From Magnetococcales bacterium (lineage in GTDB: Bacteria > Pseudomonadota > Magnetococcia > Magnetococcales > Magnetaquicoccaceae), in contig JADGCE010000113.1 in assembly GCA_015229095.1 (NCBI GenBank), positions 1 to 8,667 of the forward strand: a stretch of 8,667 nucleotides of DNA, given 5' to 3'. Position numbers and translations under genes: made by a program. The notes under the pieces are model-generated. The model worked only from the letters and a program-made list of their open reading frames with translations, searched no databases and was not told the origin of the DNA. Below are positions 1 through 6,282 of this stretch, piece after piece. Every line of letters starts with the position of its first letter. The first letter of the stretch is position 1.

Positions 1-557
1 CCCCGGGGGCTGGCGGGCCGCAAGGCCTTGCCGATGGCCACAAACAGACAGAGCAGATGGTCGGCGGGCAGGTTGATCAGACGGCTCACCGCCGGAAAAT
101 CGAAGCCGGTCATCGGGCAGGAGTCATAACCCAGCCCCTGGGCCGCCAGCATGAGGGTCTGCGCGGCCATGCCACAGGAGCGGAGTGCCTCATCCCGTTG
201 CGCCTGTTCAAACCCCTCATAATAACGGTGGATGGCGGGCAGCAAAAAATCCCGCACCCCCTGGGGGGCGTTTTGCCAATAGCGGGCCGGCTCCTTCTGC
301 CAAGCCAGCAGATCGGCGCAGAGCACCACCAGCAGGGAGGCATCCGTCACCTGGGCCTGGTTCCAGGCAACAGCCCGCAGGGCCTGGCGCAAGGCCGGAT
401 CCCGGACCACCACAAAACGCCAGTGCTGAATATTGAAGGCGGTGGGCGACCACATGGCCAGTTGAATGAGACGATCCTCCTCCGCCTGGCTCATGGGGTG
501 GGAGGGGTCAAACTGTTTGACAGAACGACGCTGTTCGATCGCGTCCAGGATATCCAT
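1..557 (-). CDS. Nitroreductase family protein (C-terminus cut by window edge)
   Basis: Likely FMN-dependent NAD(P)H oxidoreductase of the nitroreductase superfamily, cytoplasmic; the natural substrate cannot be told. Reading leftward from ATG at 557, 185 residues are visible and no stop is reached, so the 3' end lies outside the window. Family marks are the N-terminal RRSVKQF (residues 10-16, FMN phosphate contact), SPTAFNIQ (37-44), the stretch around AAQTLMLAAQGLGYDSC (131-147) and VAIGK (173-177). Members are usually about 200 residues, so little is missing. The start is supported by an AGGGAG ribosome site (567-572) nine bases upstream. It lies 52 bases after folK on the same strand with no clear terminator between them, so co-transcription with the folate genes is plausible, but a functional link is only inferred. 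Confidence 0.9.
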   Translation of the reverse strand, partial: MDILDAIEQRRSVKQFDPSHPMSQAEEDRLIQLAMWSPTAFNIQHWRFVVVRDPALRQALRAVAWNQAQVTDASLLVVLCADLLAWQKEPARYWQNAPQGVRDFLLPAIHRYYEGFEQAQRDEALRSCGMAAQTLMLAAQGLGYDSCPMTGFDFPAVSRLINLPADHLLCLFVAIGKALRPASPR

Positions 558-609
558 GGCGGCTTTCTCCCTGCAAGAGATAGAGACAAGAGAATTCGGG
601 TTGTGTAGC

Positions 610-1170
610 TCAGCCCCCCTGCCCCACCAGGGCGCGCAGGCGGGTGGTGGCGGGCCAATCCACCTGCAAACCCTCCGGTGCGGGGCCAAAACGGGCGGCA
701 ATTTCAGCCAACGGGCACCCCTCCAGGGGGTGCCGGGCCGCCGGGGCCAATTCGGCCAGGGGCAGGGCGACAAAGGCCCGACGGGTGATATCGGGGTCCG
801 GCAGACGCAACGGCCCGCTGTGCAACACCAGCTCCCCCATCAGGGCCAGATCCAGATCCAGGGTGCGGGGCGCATAGCGGCGGCGACCGCGCACCCGTTG
901 CGTATCGGCCTCGACGCTGCGCAGCAGTTGGTGCAGGGCCAGGGGATCCTCTTGCGGGGGCAGTTGCACGGCCCCGTTGAGAAACTCCGGGTCGGGGGGC
1001 TCCCCGGGTGGGAGGTCGGGATCCGGCAGGGGGGCGGTACGGTAAACCGTGGAGATGGCACAGAGACCGACGGCGGCCTGCAGACGGCTGAGACCGCGCC
1101 AGAGATTGTCCAGAGGGTCCAGATTGGAACCAAAGGCAACGAGGACAGGGGCGCGGGGGAGGTTGTCCAT
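610..1170 (-). CDS. folK: 2-amino-4-hydroxy-6-hydroxymethyldihydropteridine pyrophosphokinase (HPPK)
   Basis: Transfers pyrophosphate from ATP to 6-hydroxymethyl-7,8-dihydropterin, the folate step directly after FolB. The 186-residue product has the family landmarks in order: FGSNLDPLDN (13-22), YRTAPL (43-48), PEFLNGAV (61-68), the HPPK signature RRYAPRTLDLDL (97-108) with the two magnesium-binding aspartates D105 and D107, and a C-terminal LRLPDPDITRRAFV (121-134) motif. The loop between YRTAPL and FLN is several residues longer than in E. coli FolK and rich in Pro and Asp. I chose ATG at 1170 because the fold begins about ten residues later; the frame stays open upstream to 1275 but that part is hairpin repeat sequence. 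The ribosome site before 1170 is weak (CAGG only). Separated from folB by a 210-base hairpin region, so its expression may be partly independent. Confidence 0.93.
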   Translation of the reverse strand: MDNLPRAPVLVAFGSNLDPLDNLWRGLSRLQAAVGLCAISTVYRTAPLPDPDLPPGEPPDPEFLNGAVQLPPQEDPLALHQLLRSVEADTQRVRGRRRYAPRTLDLDLALMGELVLHSGPLRLPDPDITRRAFVALPLAELAPAARHPLEGCPLAEIAARFGPAPEGLQVDWPATTRLRALVGQGG

Positions 1171-1210
1171 GGCTGGGGCCTGTTGAGGTTTAAAAAGGTT
1201 GGCCGGGGCC

Positions 1211-1282
1211 TGGGGGCCGTCACGGCCTCCAGCGGGTCTCCAGAGGGCAGAGCCCTCTGGTGGGGCACGGGGCAAAGCCCCG
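1211..1282. repeat. Inverted-orientation GC hairpin module (three hairpins)
   Basis: Three hairpins follow one another. First, GGGGGCCGT (1212-1220) pairs with ACGGCCTCC (1222-1230), with one G-T pair. Second, CCAGAGGGC (1240-1248) pairs perfectly with GCCCTCTGG (1252-1260) around AGA. Third, CGGGGC (1268-1273) pairs with GCCCCG (1277-1282) around AAA. Read on the minus strand, the second hairpin carries the same GGGCTCTGCCC core as the copies at 1303 and 4724, so this looks like a related element in the opposite direction. It lies in the folB-folK gap. No T-tract follows any of the stems on either strand, so a simple intrinsic terminator is unlikely. Confidence 0.7.
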
Positions 1283-1302
1283 ATAGAGAGGATGCATCTC
1301 CC

Positions 1303-1360
1303 TGCAGGGGCTCTGCCCCTGCACCCCGCCAGGGGAGATAATCTCCCCTGGACCCCATGA
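1303..1360 (+). repeat. Double-hairpin interspersed repeat, copy 1
   Basis: Two perfect stems joined by a short linker. Stem A: TGCAGGGGC (1303-1311), loop TCT, GCCCCTGCA (1315-1323). Stem B: CCAGGGGAGAT (1329-1339), a single central A, ATCTCCCCTGG (1341-1351). It is followed by GACCCCATGAT. The same arrangement recurs at 4724-4775, with arm differences that keep the pairing. It lies between folB and folK, directly beside the inverted module at 1211-1282, so the two together form a head-to-head palindromic block. Likely a REP/BIME- or MITE-like chromosomal repeat; a role in mRNA stability or processing is possible but inferred. Confidence 0.8.
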
Positions 1361-1380
1361 TACTTTCCGATCCGGTGCCA

Positions 1381-1758
1381 TCAGCCGCTGCGCTGCCGTC
1401 GCAGCGTCACCCCCACCGAGCGGGCAAACCGCAACGCCCCCGGTTTTTCCACCGACACCTTGACCCGCTGCACCCGGCGATCCGCCAGGCAGAGCTCGGC
1501 AATCCGCTCTGCCAGGGTTTCCACCAGAAAAAATTGCGACCGCTCGGTCAGGGCGATGACGGCCTTGCTCAGGGTTTTATAATTGATAGTCTCCTCAATC
1601 CGGTCGCTTTGGCCGGCCTGGGCCAGATCCGCATGGAGGACAATGTTGATCCGCACATCCTGGAGCACGCTGCGCTCCCACTCCTGAATGCCGATGACAC
1701 AGCGCAAATGCAGGTCGCGAATGCGAATCCGATCCAACGGGAGGGGGTGAGGGGACAT
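1381..1758 (-). CDS. folB: Dihydroneopterin aldolase (FolB/FolX family)
   Basis: Expected to cleave 7,8-dihydroneopterin to 6-hydroxymethyl-dihydropterin and glycolaldehyde, giving the FolK substrate. The product is 125 residues, normal for the family (about 120). Residues matching the known active site are all present: E28 in the EWERSVLQ stretch, Y60 in INYKTL, E80 in FFLVETLAERIA, and K105 in EKPGALR. The IRIRDLHLRCVIGI start (11-24) and ALRFARSVGVTLRRQ tail (108-122) also resemble FolX, the dihydroneopterin triphosphate epimerase, so an epimerase activity is an alternative, especially beside a FolM-type reductase. KPGA and the nearby folK favour FolB. Start at ATG 1758 rests on an AGGAG six bases upstream; an upstream in-frame ATG at 1800 would overlap the preceding gene. 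The gap to the reductase stop is 16 bases. Confidence 0.87.
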   Translation of the reverse strand: MSPHPLPLDRIRIRDLHLRCVIGIQEWERSVLQDVRINIVLHADLAQAGQSDRIEETINYKTLSKAVIALTERSQFFLVETLAERIAELCLADRRVQRVKVSVEKPGALRFARSVGVTLRRQRSG

Positions 1759-1764
1759 GGATGG

Positions 1765-1769
1765 CTCCT
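1765..1769 (-). promoter_or_regulatory. Ribosome binding site of folB
   Basis: AGGAG on the minus strand, six bases before ATG 1758. It decides this start over the in-frame ATG at 1800, which would lie inside the reductase gene. Confidence 0.75.
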
Positions 1770-1774
1770 GGGTG

Positions 1775-2515
1775 TTAAAGGTGTTCACCGCCATCGACAC
1801 AGATCATCTCGCCGGTGATGAAAGCATGGCCGATCAGAAACAGCAAGGCGTCGACGATATCCTGGGGGGAACCGGGCCGTTGCAGGGGGGTGGCGGCGGC
1901 AATCTGCGGAAAGGCGGCTCCGGCGGCTCCGGCGGCGGCCAGGATGGGACCGGGGGCAATGGCGTTGACCCGAATGTGGGGGGCCAATTCCAGGGCAGAC
2001 TGCTGGGTCAACTGCCACAGGGCGCTCTTGGCGACGCTGTAGGCCAGATGGCCGGCGGATGGCCGCAGGACGCGCTGGTCGACCAGGTTGATGATCACCC
2101 CGGTCGCCGGCGGGGGCAGGGCCTGGGCAAAGGCCTGCATCAGCAAAAAGGGGGCGGTGAGGTTGGTGGCCAGCATGCCCTGCCAGGCGGTCAGCGGGGT
2201 ATCGCGCAGGGTGCCCGGTGCAAAAATGGCGGCGTTGTTGACCAGGATGGTCACCCTGCCCAGACGCTGGCCGACCGCCGCCAGCAGGAGGGGCAACCGG
2301 GTGGCCTCCGTCAAATCGGCGGCAAAGGGCTCGGCACGACCTCCCTGCCGGGTGATGCGCTGGCAAAGGGCCTCAGCCTCCGCCCCGGAGTGCTGATGGT
2401 GAACCGCCACCCGGGCACCGGCCCCGGCCAGCGCCTCGGCACAGGCGGCACCGATCCGTCGCCCGGCTCCCGTCACCAGGGCCGTGTGGCCCGCCAGATC
2501 CAGGGAGATCCGCAT
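1775..2515 (-). CDS. PTR1/FolM-type pteridine reductase (SDR family)
   Basis: Short-chain dehydrogenase/reductase of 246 residues, predicted to use NADPH to reduce dihydropterins and perhaps dihydrofolate. The nucleotide-binding loop is TGAGRRIG (15-22), the RR-containing version typical of pteridine reductases. NNAA is at 93-96. The catalytic set is D146 (in IINLVDQ), Y159 and K163 (YSVAK). An Asp where ordinary SDRs have Ser is the hallmark of PTR1 and FolM. ALELAPHIRVNAIAPG (174-189) and a C-terminal ITGEMICVDGG complete the family pattern. ATG 2515 was chosen because it sits seven bases after the RNase D stop with a GAGG upstream; an in-frame TTG at 2536 would add seven residues and overlap RNase D. 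Its place directly before folB supports a pterin substrate. Whether it serves as FolM (dihydromonapterin) or backs up dihydrofolate reductase cannot be told. Confidence 0.87.
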   Translation of the reverse strand: MRISLDLAGHTALVTGAGRRIGAACAEALAGAGARVAVHHQHSGAEAEALCQRITRQGGRAEPFAADLTEATRLPLLLAAVGQRLGRVTILVNNAAIFAPGTLRDTPLTAWQGMLATNLTAPFLLMQAFAQALPPPATGVIINLVDQRVLRPSAGHLAYSVAKSALWQLTQQSALELAPHIRVNAIAPGPILAAAGAAGAAFPQIAAATPLQRPGSPQDIVDALLFLIGHAFITGEMICVDGGEHL

Positions 2516-2522
2516 CGACGCC

Positions 2523-3170
2523 TCAGGAGTGGCCAAAAATATCCTCCGCCTCCCAGCCCGCCAGATCCAGGATCACCCGTGTGGGGAGAAAATGCATGCA
2601 GGCGCGGGCGAGTTCCAGGCGATTTTCCCGTCGCAACATCTCCTCCAGACGCTCCTTCAGGGTCACCAGGTGGGTGACATCGGACTGGGCATACTGGAGC
2701 TGCTGAGGGGAGAGCCTCTCCGCGCCCCAGTCGGAGGATTGCTGCTGCTTGTCCATCTCCTGACTGGCCAACTCCCGGACCAGATCCTTGAGACCATGGG
2801 AACCGCTGTAGGTGCGCACCAGGCGGGAGGCGATCTTGGTGCAAAAGAACGGCTGCACATCAATGCCCAGCCAATGGCGCAGGGCGGCCAGATCAAAGCG
2901 GGCAAAGTGAAAAATTTTTTCCACGTTGGGGGACTCCAGCAGGCTCTTCAGATGGGGAGCGGCCCCGTGCGGCTGCTGGCGCTGGATCTGGACCATGGCC
3001 ACCAGCCCCGCCTCGTTGCACATTTGCACCAGACAGAGCCGGTCACGATGGAGATTCAATCCCATGGTCTCCGTGTCGACAGCAAGGTAACGGCTGGCCA
3101 GATAGCGTTGCAGATAGTCGGCATCCAGATCGGTTTGAAACACTTTGGGTTGGGTTTGCACGGTGGTCAA
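2523..3170 (-). CDS. Short RNase D-like 3'-5' exonuclease
   Basis: DEDDy-family 3'-5' exoribonuclease, likely acting on tRNA or other small RNA 3' ends in the cytoplasm. The 215-residue product carries DTET (32-35, Exo I), FHFARFD (87-93, Exo II, D93) and YAQSD (160-164, Exo III with the DEDDy tyrosine Y160 and D164). Other strongly conserved stretches are CTKIASRLVRTYS (110-122), GLKDLVREL (126-134), KQQQSSDWGAE (141-151) and the FLPTR...LDLAGW tail. It lacks the HRDC domains of E. coli RNase D (375 residues), matching the short form common in Alphaproteobacteria. The start is TTG 3170, chosen because an AGGAG lies seven bases upstream and homology begins there. The frame stays open to 3362, but that extension has no family match. 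First gene of the minus-strand block. Confidence 0.9.
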   Translation of the reverse strand: MTTVQTQPKVFQTDLDADYLQRYLASRYLAVDTETMGLNLHRDRLCLVQMCNEAGLVAMVQIQRQQPHGAAPHLKSLLESPNVEKIFHFARFDLAALRHWLGIDVQPFFCTKIASRLVRTYSGSHGLKDLVRELASQEMDKQQQSSDWGAERLSPQQLQYAQSDVTHLVTLKERLEEMLRRENRLELARACMHFLPTRVILDLAGWEAEDIFGHS

Positions 3171-3448
3171 GGCTCCACTCCTCGCAAAAAGGTAAAAAGG
3201 CAACAGTCTCAAGGCGGACATAAAAAGAGGCATGGCCCTTTCGTTGACGTTGTGGCATACTGCCCCTGTCCCGGAACCGCTGCATAGGCTTCGGTTGGGC
3301 GACCCTCTCTCGCAGGTCGCCGCCAGGGTGTGTACGGCGGCACACAAAGTGGGGCGCCGCACCTTGGGCCCCCACAGGTTCGGGCACTCCGACCCACACC
3401 CAAGCTCTCGTTATAGAGAGTTCTTGATCAAATGGAAAGGATTCGGCA
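3171..3448. promoter_or_regulatory. Divergent intergenic region with several hairpins
   Basis: It separates the minus-strand RNase D operon from the plus-strand solenoid gene and must hold promoters for both. No strong sigma-70 pair stands out: TTGACG at 3244-3249 lacks a -10 at proper spacing, and TTATAG at 3411-3416 lacks a good -35. Structure is more evident. GGCGACC (3298-3304) pairs with GGTCGCC (3315-3321). CTTGGG (3363-3368) pairs with CCCAAG (3399-3404) and encloses a smaller stem around GGTTCGG/CCGACCC with one mismatch. CTCTC (3405-3409) pairs with GAGAG (3416-3420). GCCGCC/GGCGGC (3319-3324, 3336-3341) offers an alternative pairing. A structured leader of the plus-strand gene or a small RNA is possible; no known RNA family is recognised. 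Confidence 0.4.
3178..3182 (-). promoter_or_regulatory. Ribosome binding site deciding the TTG start of the RNase D gene
   Basis: AGGAG on the minus strand, seven bases before TTG 3170. No comparable site precedes the in-frame ATG at 3233, so the rare TTG start is preferred. Confidence 0.7.
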
Positions 3449-4690
3449 ATGGCAGGAAAAGATAATTACACCCTGGAGCAGTTGGAACGCATCCGCAATA
3501 CCCTGGGTTCTGCCTTGGGAGAGCGTTCTGCACAGGCATTGGAAGTGTTGGAGACCCGCTTTGTGCCCGCTCCGGATGTCTCCGAGGAAGATGAAAAATT
3601 ATTAAAAATGCGGGAAAAGATGGAAAATCCCACCGTGGATGTGAATGCGGTGATCGCCACCGGTCGCATCCGTGACATGATCGATTCCATAGACAAGGCC
3701 AAAAGCGAGCCCGGCAAGCTGCAGCGGTTGGTGACCGCCATCGTCACCCACAAAGAGGCCAAGCCCCCCTTGCTGCTGGAGGCCTTGAGCAAGGTGAGCG
3801 ACCGGCGGGAGTTGGTGGAGGATCTGGTGGGCGGCATCGTCTCCCAGCGGGGCGTCAGTCCGCTGATCGATGCCCTGCGCTATGCCACGATCAGCCCGAC
3901 CGCCTATGAAGCCCTGGCCAGGGGAATTGCCGAGCAGGGCACGGTCAACCATATGATCCGCACCATCGCCGCCGCACCCAAGGGACAACCGGATGCCGAG
4001 CTCATGTGGGCCATGGAGATCATGCGCAGGGGCAGTGTGGAGCAGATGCTGGAGGCCATGAATCTGCTGGATGACACCTCCCCTGGGGTGGTGGTGCTGG
4101 CCTCCGGGGTGGCCAACCGCCAGGATGTGGGGGTCGAACCCATGGTGCGCGGGCTCTCCTTCTGTAAAAACAATGCCAAAGCCTCGGCCATCCTGGCCCT
4201 GGAGTTGACCCGCATCGCCGATATCAACGCCGTGGTGGTCATTCTGGAAAAATATATCAGCGATGCCACCGATGCCGGGGAAATTCTGGTGGTCAAACTG
4301 GTCCACCGGACCAAATTTGCCAAGGCCAGAGAGCCTCTGTTGATCAAGGCCAGTCGCTTCATGCGGGGCAGTTCCATGGCCGGAAAAATTTTGGCCATGG
4401 CCATTTATGAAACCGGCGATGTGGAAAAAATCACACAAGCCTACAACCGCATGGGCGGTCATCCCCCTGCCCAAAAGGTCATGGCCTGGGGGCTGTTCAA
4501 ACACCTGGGGGCCATGAAATGCATCTCCTTGCTGGGAAAGGCCTATTTCAGCATGTCCGCCCAACAGGCGGAGGTGGAGGCCATTCTCAAGGAGGCGCGG
4601 CAACGGTATGCCTGGGTGTTGCAGGAGGTGCTGGGGGAGGATCCCACCGCCACCCCGGAACCCGAAACGGCCAGGGCAGCCAAGTCGTAG
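3449..4690 (+). CDS. Uncharacterised alpha-solenoid protein with about ten 31-residue repeats
   Basis: I do not recognise this 413-residue protein. No signal peptide or membrane segment is visible, so it is likely cytoplasmic. Residues 1-69 are charged and predicted helical, with an acidic stretch SEEDEK (45-50). From about residue 70 to 386 the sequence falls into degenerate two-helix units of 30-34 residues. Examples start at V136 (VSPLIDAL), V166 (VNHMIRTI), V197 (VEQMLEAM), V229 (VEPMVRGL), I259 (INAVVVIL), V325 (VEKITQAY) and M356; less regular units start near 70, 105 and 291. Each begins with a small hydrophobic residue, has a short polar turn in the middle, and ends in an A/L-rich helix. 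The tail (397-413) is rich in Pro, Glu and Ala. Such scaffolds usually bind protein or RNA. An AAAGGA site (3436-3441) seven bases upstream supports ATG 3449. It is the only convincing plus-strand gene, convergent with the phosphatase gene. Confidence 0.9.
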   Translation: MAGKDNYTLEQLERIRNTLGSALGERSAQALEVLETRFVPAPDVSEEDEKLLKMREKMENPTVDVNAVIATGRIRDMIDSIDKAKSEPGKLQRLVTAIVTHKEAKPPLLLEALSKVSDRRELVEDLVGGIVSQRGVSPLIDALRYATISPTAYEALARGIAEQGTVNHMIRTIAAAPKGQPDAELMWAMEIMRRGSVEQMLEAMNLLDDTSPGVVVLASGVANRQDVGVEPMVRGLSFCKNNAKASAILALELTRIADINAVVVILEKYISDATDAGEILVVKLVHRTKFAKAREPLLIKASRFMRGSSMAGKILAMAIYETGDVEKITQAYNRMGGHPPAQKVMAWGLFKHLGAMKCISLLGKAYFSMSAQQAEVEAILKEARQRYAWVLQEVLGEDPTATPEPETARAAKS

Positions 4691-4723
4691 GGGGCGCGCA
4701 GAGCAACGGCGACGGCCCCATTC

Positions 4724-4775
4724 CCAGGGCTCTGCCCTGGACCCGCCAGGGGGATAATCCCCCTGGACCCATGAT
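4724..4775 (+). repeat. Double-hairpin interspersed repeat, copy 2
   Basis: Same layout as the copy at 1303. Stem A: CCAGGGC (4724-4730), loop TCT, GCCCTGG (4734-4740). Stem B: CCAGGGGGAT (4746-4755), central A, ATCCCCCTGG (4757-4766), then ACCCATGAT. Both stems are perfect although their arms differ from copy 1; in stem B one base is lost on each side together. It lies in the 104-base gap between two converging genes, so it could slow or end transcription from either side. The nearest T-rich run (TTGTTTTT, 4775-4782) is too far from the stem for a standard intrinsic terminator. Confidence 0.8.
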
Positions 4776-4794
4776 TGTTTTTGGTACCCCCTCT

Positions 4795-6282
4795 TTAGCC
4801 GACGCTCTGCTGTTCCACCGGACACTCCAGGTGCACAACCCGATCGGGCAGGCACAACAGCCAGCCAACCTTGCCCGGCGTTCCCGCATAGAGAATATGA
4901 TGGTGCGCCACCCCCCCCGCATGCAACCAAGCCGTATGCTCCCGATCCAGGGGCGTATGGCCAACCACCAGGGGCACATCCTGGGAGAGTTCCAGAGCTT
5001 CCCGCAATCTGTTGATCTGTTTTTCCCGGTATCCGCCGGGCCTGTGGGGTTGGTGCGGGCGGTTCCAGATCATCTGTTGCACCAGATGGGGATGGTTGCG
5101 CAGGTCGGCCAGCCGTGCCGGGCTGATGCGCTCCATCGGGGGCGCGGCATGGATGGCGATCAGATGGGGATGGACCGCCAGACAGGGTAAATCCTGATAA
5201 AAGGCATCCATGGCCGACAGGTAGGCCTTGCCACGGGTTTTCTGCAACGCCTGCTGCCAGAGCTCTCCCTGGGGCACGTTACCCTTGTAGACCGCCTCGG
5301 TACAGCTGTCGTGGTTGCCCCGCAGATAGATAATCTGCGTGGGAAAATGGAGCATCAGGGTAACGATCAGATCCATCATCAACAGGGAGCTTTGCATCTC
5401 CTGCTGGTGACCCTCCGCATCGGGATGCACCGCATCCCCCAAAAAGATCAAGGTGGCCCGCCCGCTCTCCAGGGCGGCCAACACCCCGCCGCTGGTCAGC
5501 AGTGTCAGCAGATTATCCACCCTGGCATGCAGATCCCCCACCAGGATGGGCAGGGTATCCGCCGGCAGATGCCACAGCAGGGGAACCGCCGCCTGGGCAC
5601 TGGCGTGGTCGATGGCCGGACAGCAGGGCATGGCGGTGGGAGAGAAGGCCTGGGCGCGCCACAGGGTATGGGCGCGCAGCAGCCGTTCCAGGGCGATGGC
5701 CGGGGGCAGGGGGCGATGGATGGCCGGATCGGAGAGCCCGGTATCGCGGAAAAAGAGCGCGACGAGGTGCTGGCGGTAACGTGCCTGCCAGGCGGCGAGG
5801 GTGGCATCCGGGGGCAGGCCGACGAGCAGACGGAGGCAGGTGGCCGCCGTGGGGGTCAGATCGATGCAGAGCAGATGGGTTTCCCGATGCAGGATCATCA
5901 GGTGATACCGGGCGACCCGGGTGGAAAAGTCAAACAGGTGGCATTGTTCCCCGGAATGGCGGCCCAACAGCAGGAACGCCCCCGGTTCCAGGCGGAAAAA
6001 ACCGTTGTGACCGTTTTGCAGTCGTGCCATATTGACCAGCCAATAGCCGGGAGCCTCCTTGCCCAACCGCCGCTCCGGGTGCAGATGCAGCCGTGTCCCC
6101 TTCTCACCCCCCAGGCAGAGTTCAACCACCGACCCGGCACAGGGAATGCGCACGCAGCCCCCCTCCAACAGCCGATGGCCGACCAGCAGGGGCACCGGCT
6201 TCCTGGGACGACAGCGTTCCAGTGCCTGGGCAATATCCGGGATCTTTTTGAACCGTTTCAGCAGTTTTTCAAACGCTTTCAC
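4795..6282 (-). CDS. Metallophosphatase (PPP-like) with FHA-like N-terminal segment
   Basis: The C-terminal half is a calcineurin-like metallophosphatase, resembling serine/threonine phosphatases. Metal and phosphate motifs appear in order: GDLHARVDNLL (249-259), GDAVHPD (282-288), RGNHD (321-325), a histidine in IAIHAAPP (378) and GHT (441-443). The middle motif departs from the classical GDxVDRG, so the exact substrate class (phosphoprotein or nucleotide) is open. The N-terminal half looks FHA-like around residues 95-145: FFRLEPGAFLLLGR, then STRVARYHLMI, then LLCIDLTP. It lacks the usual Asn-Gly near the end, so phosphothreonine binding may be altered or lost. Total length is 495 residues. 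It starts with GTG 6282, whose GTGA overlaps the stop of the upstream oxidoreductase; GGGGA lies six bases upstream. Last gene of the three-gene operon. The phosphatase call is firm; the FHA call is inference. Confidence 0.85.
   Translation of the reverse strand: MKAFEKLLKRFKKIPDIAQALERCRPRKPVPLLVGHRLLEGGCVRIPCAGSVVELCLGGEKGTRLHLHPERRLGKEAPGYWLVNMARLQNGHNGFFRLEPGAFLLLGRHSGEQCHLFDFSTRVARYHLMILHRETHLLCIDLTPTAATCLRLLVGLPPDATLAAWQARYRQHLVALFFRDTGLSDPAIHRPLPPAIALERLLRAHTLWRAQAFSPTAMPCCPAIDHASAQAAVPLLWHLPADTLPILVGDLHARVDNLLTLLTSGGVLAALESGRATLIFLGDAVHPDAEGHQQEMQSSLLMMDLIVTLMLHFPTQIIYLRGNHDSCTEAVYKGNVPQGELWQQALQKTRGKAYLSAMDAFYQDLPCLAVHPHLIAIHAAPPMERISPARLADLRNHPHLVQQMIWNRPHQPHRPGGYREKQINRLREALELSQDVPLVVGHTPLDREHTAWLHAGGVAHHHILYAGTPGKVGWLLCLPDRVVHLECPVEQQSVG

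Noticed and set aside
1757..2677. A 306-residue plus-strand open frame over the pteridine reductase gene
   Set aside because: Low-complexity Gly/Gln-rich translation with no family match; the minus strand encodes a textbook SDR.
3232..3465. A 77-residue plus-strand open frame before the solenoid gene
   Set aside because: It overlaps the ribosome site and start of the next gene, has no clear ribosome site of its own, and has no recognisable content.
4746..4785. Intrinsic terminator for the solenoid gene
   Set aside because: The stem is strong but the T-rich run begins nine bases after it, so the standard stem-plus-T-tract layout is not met. Termination here is possible but not shown.
3602..4930. 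A 442-residue open frame on the minus strand opposite the solenoid gene
   Set aside because: Its composition is dominated by His, Gly and Gln as expected for an antisense frame of GC-rich coding DNA, it has no recognisable motif, and it would run through the repeat at 4724-4775.
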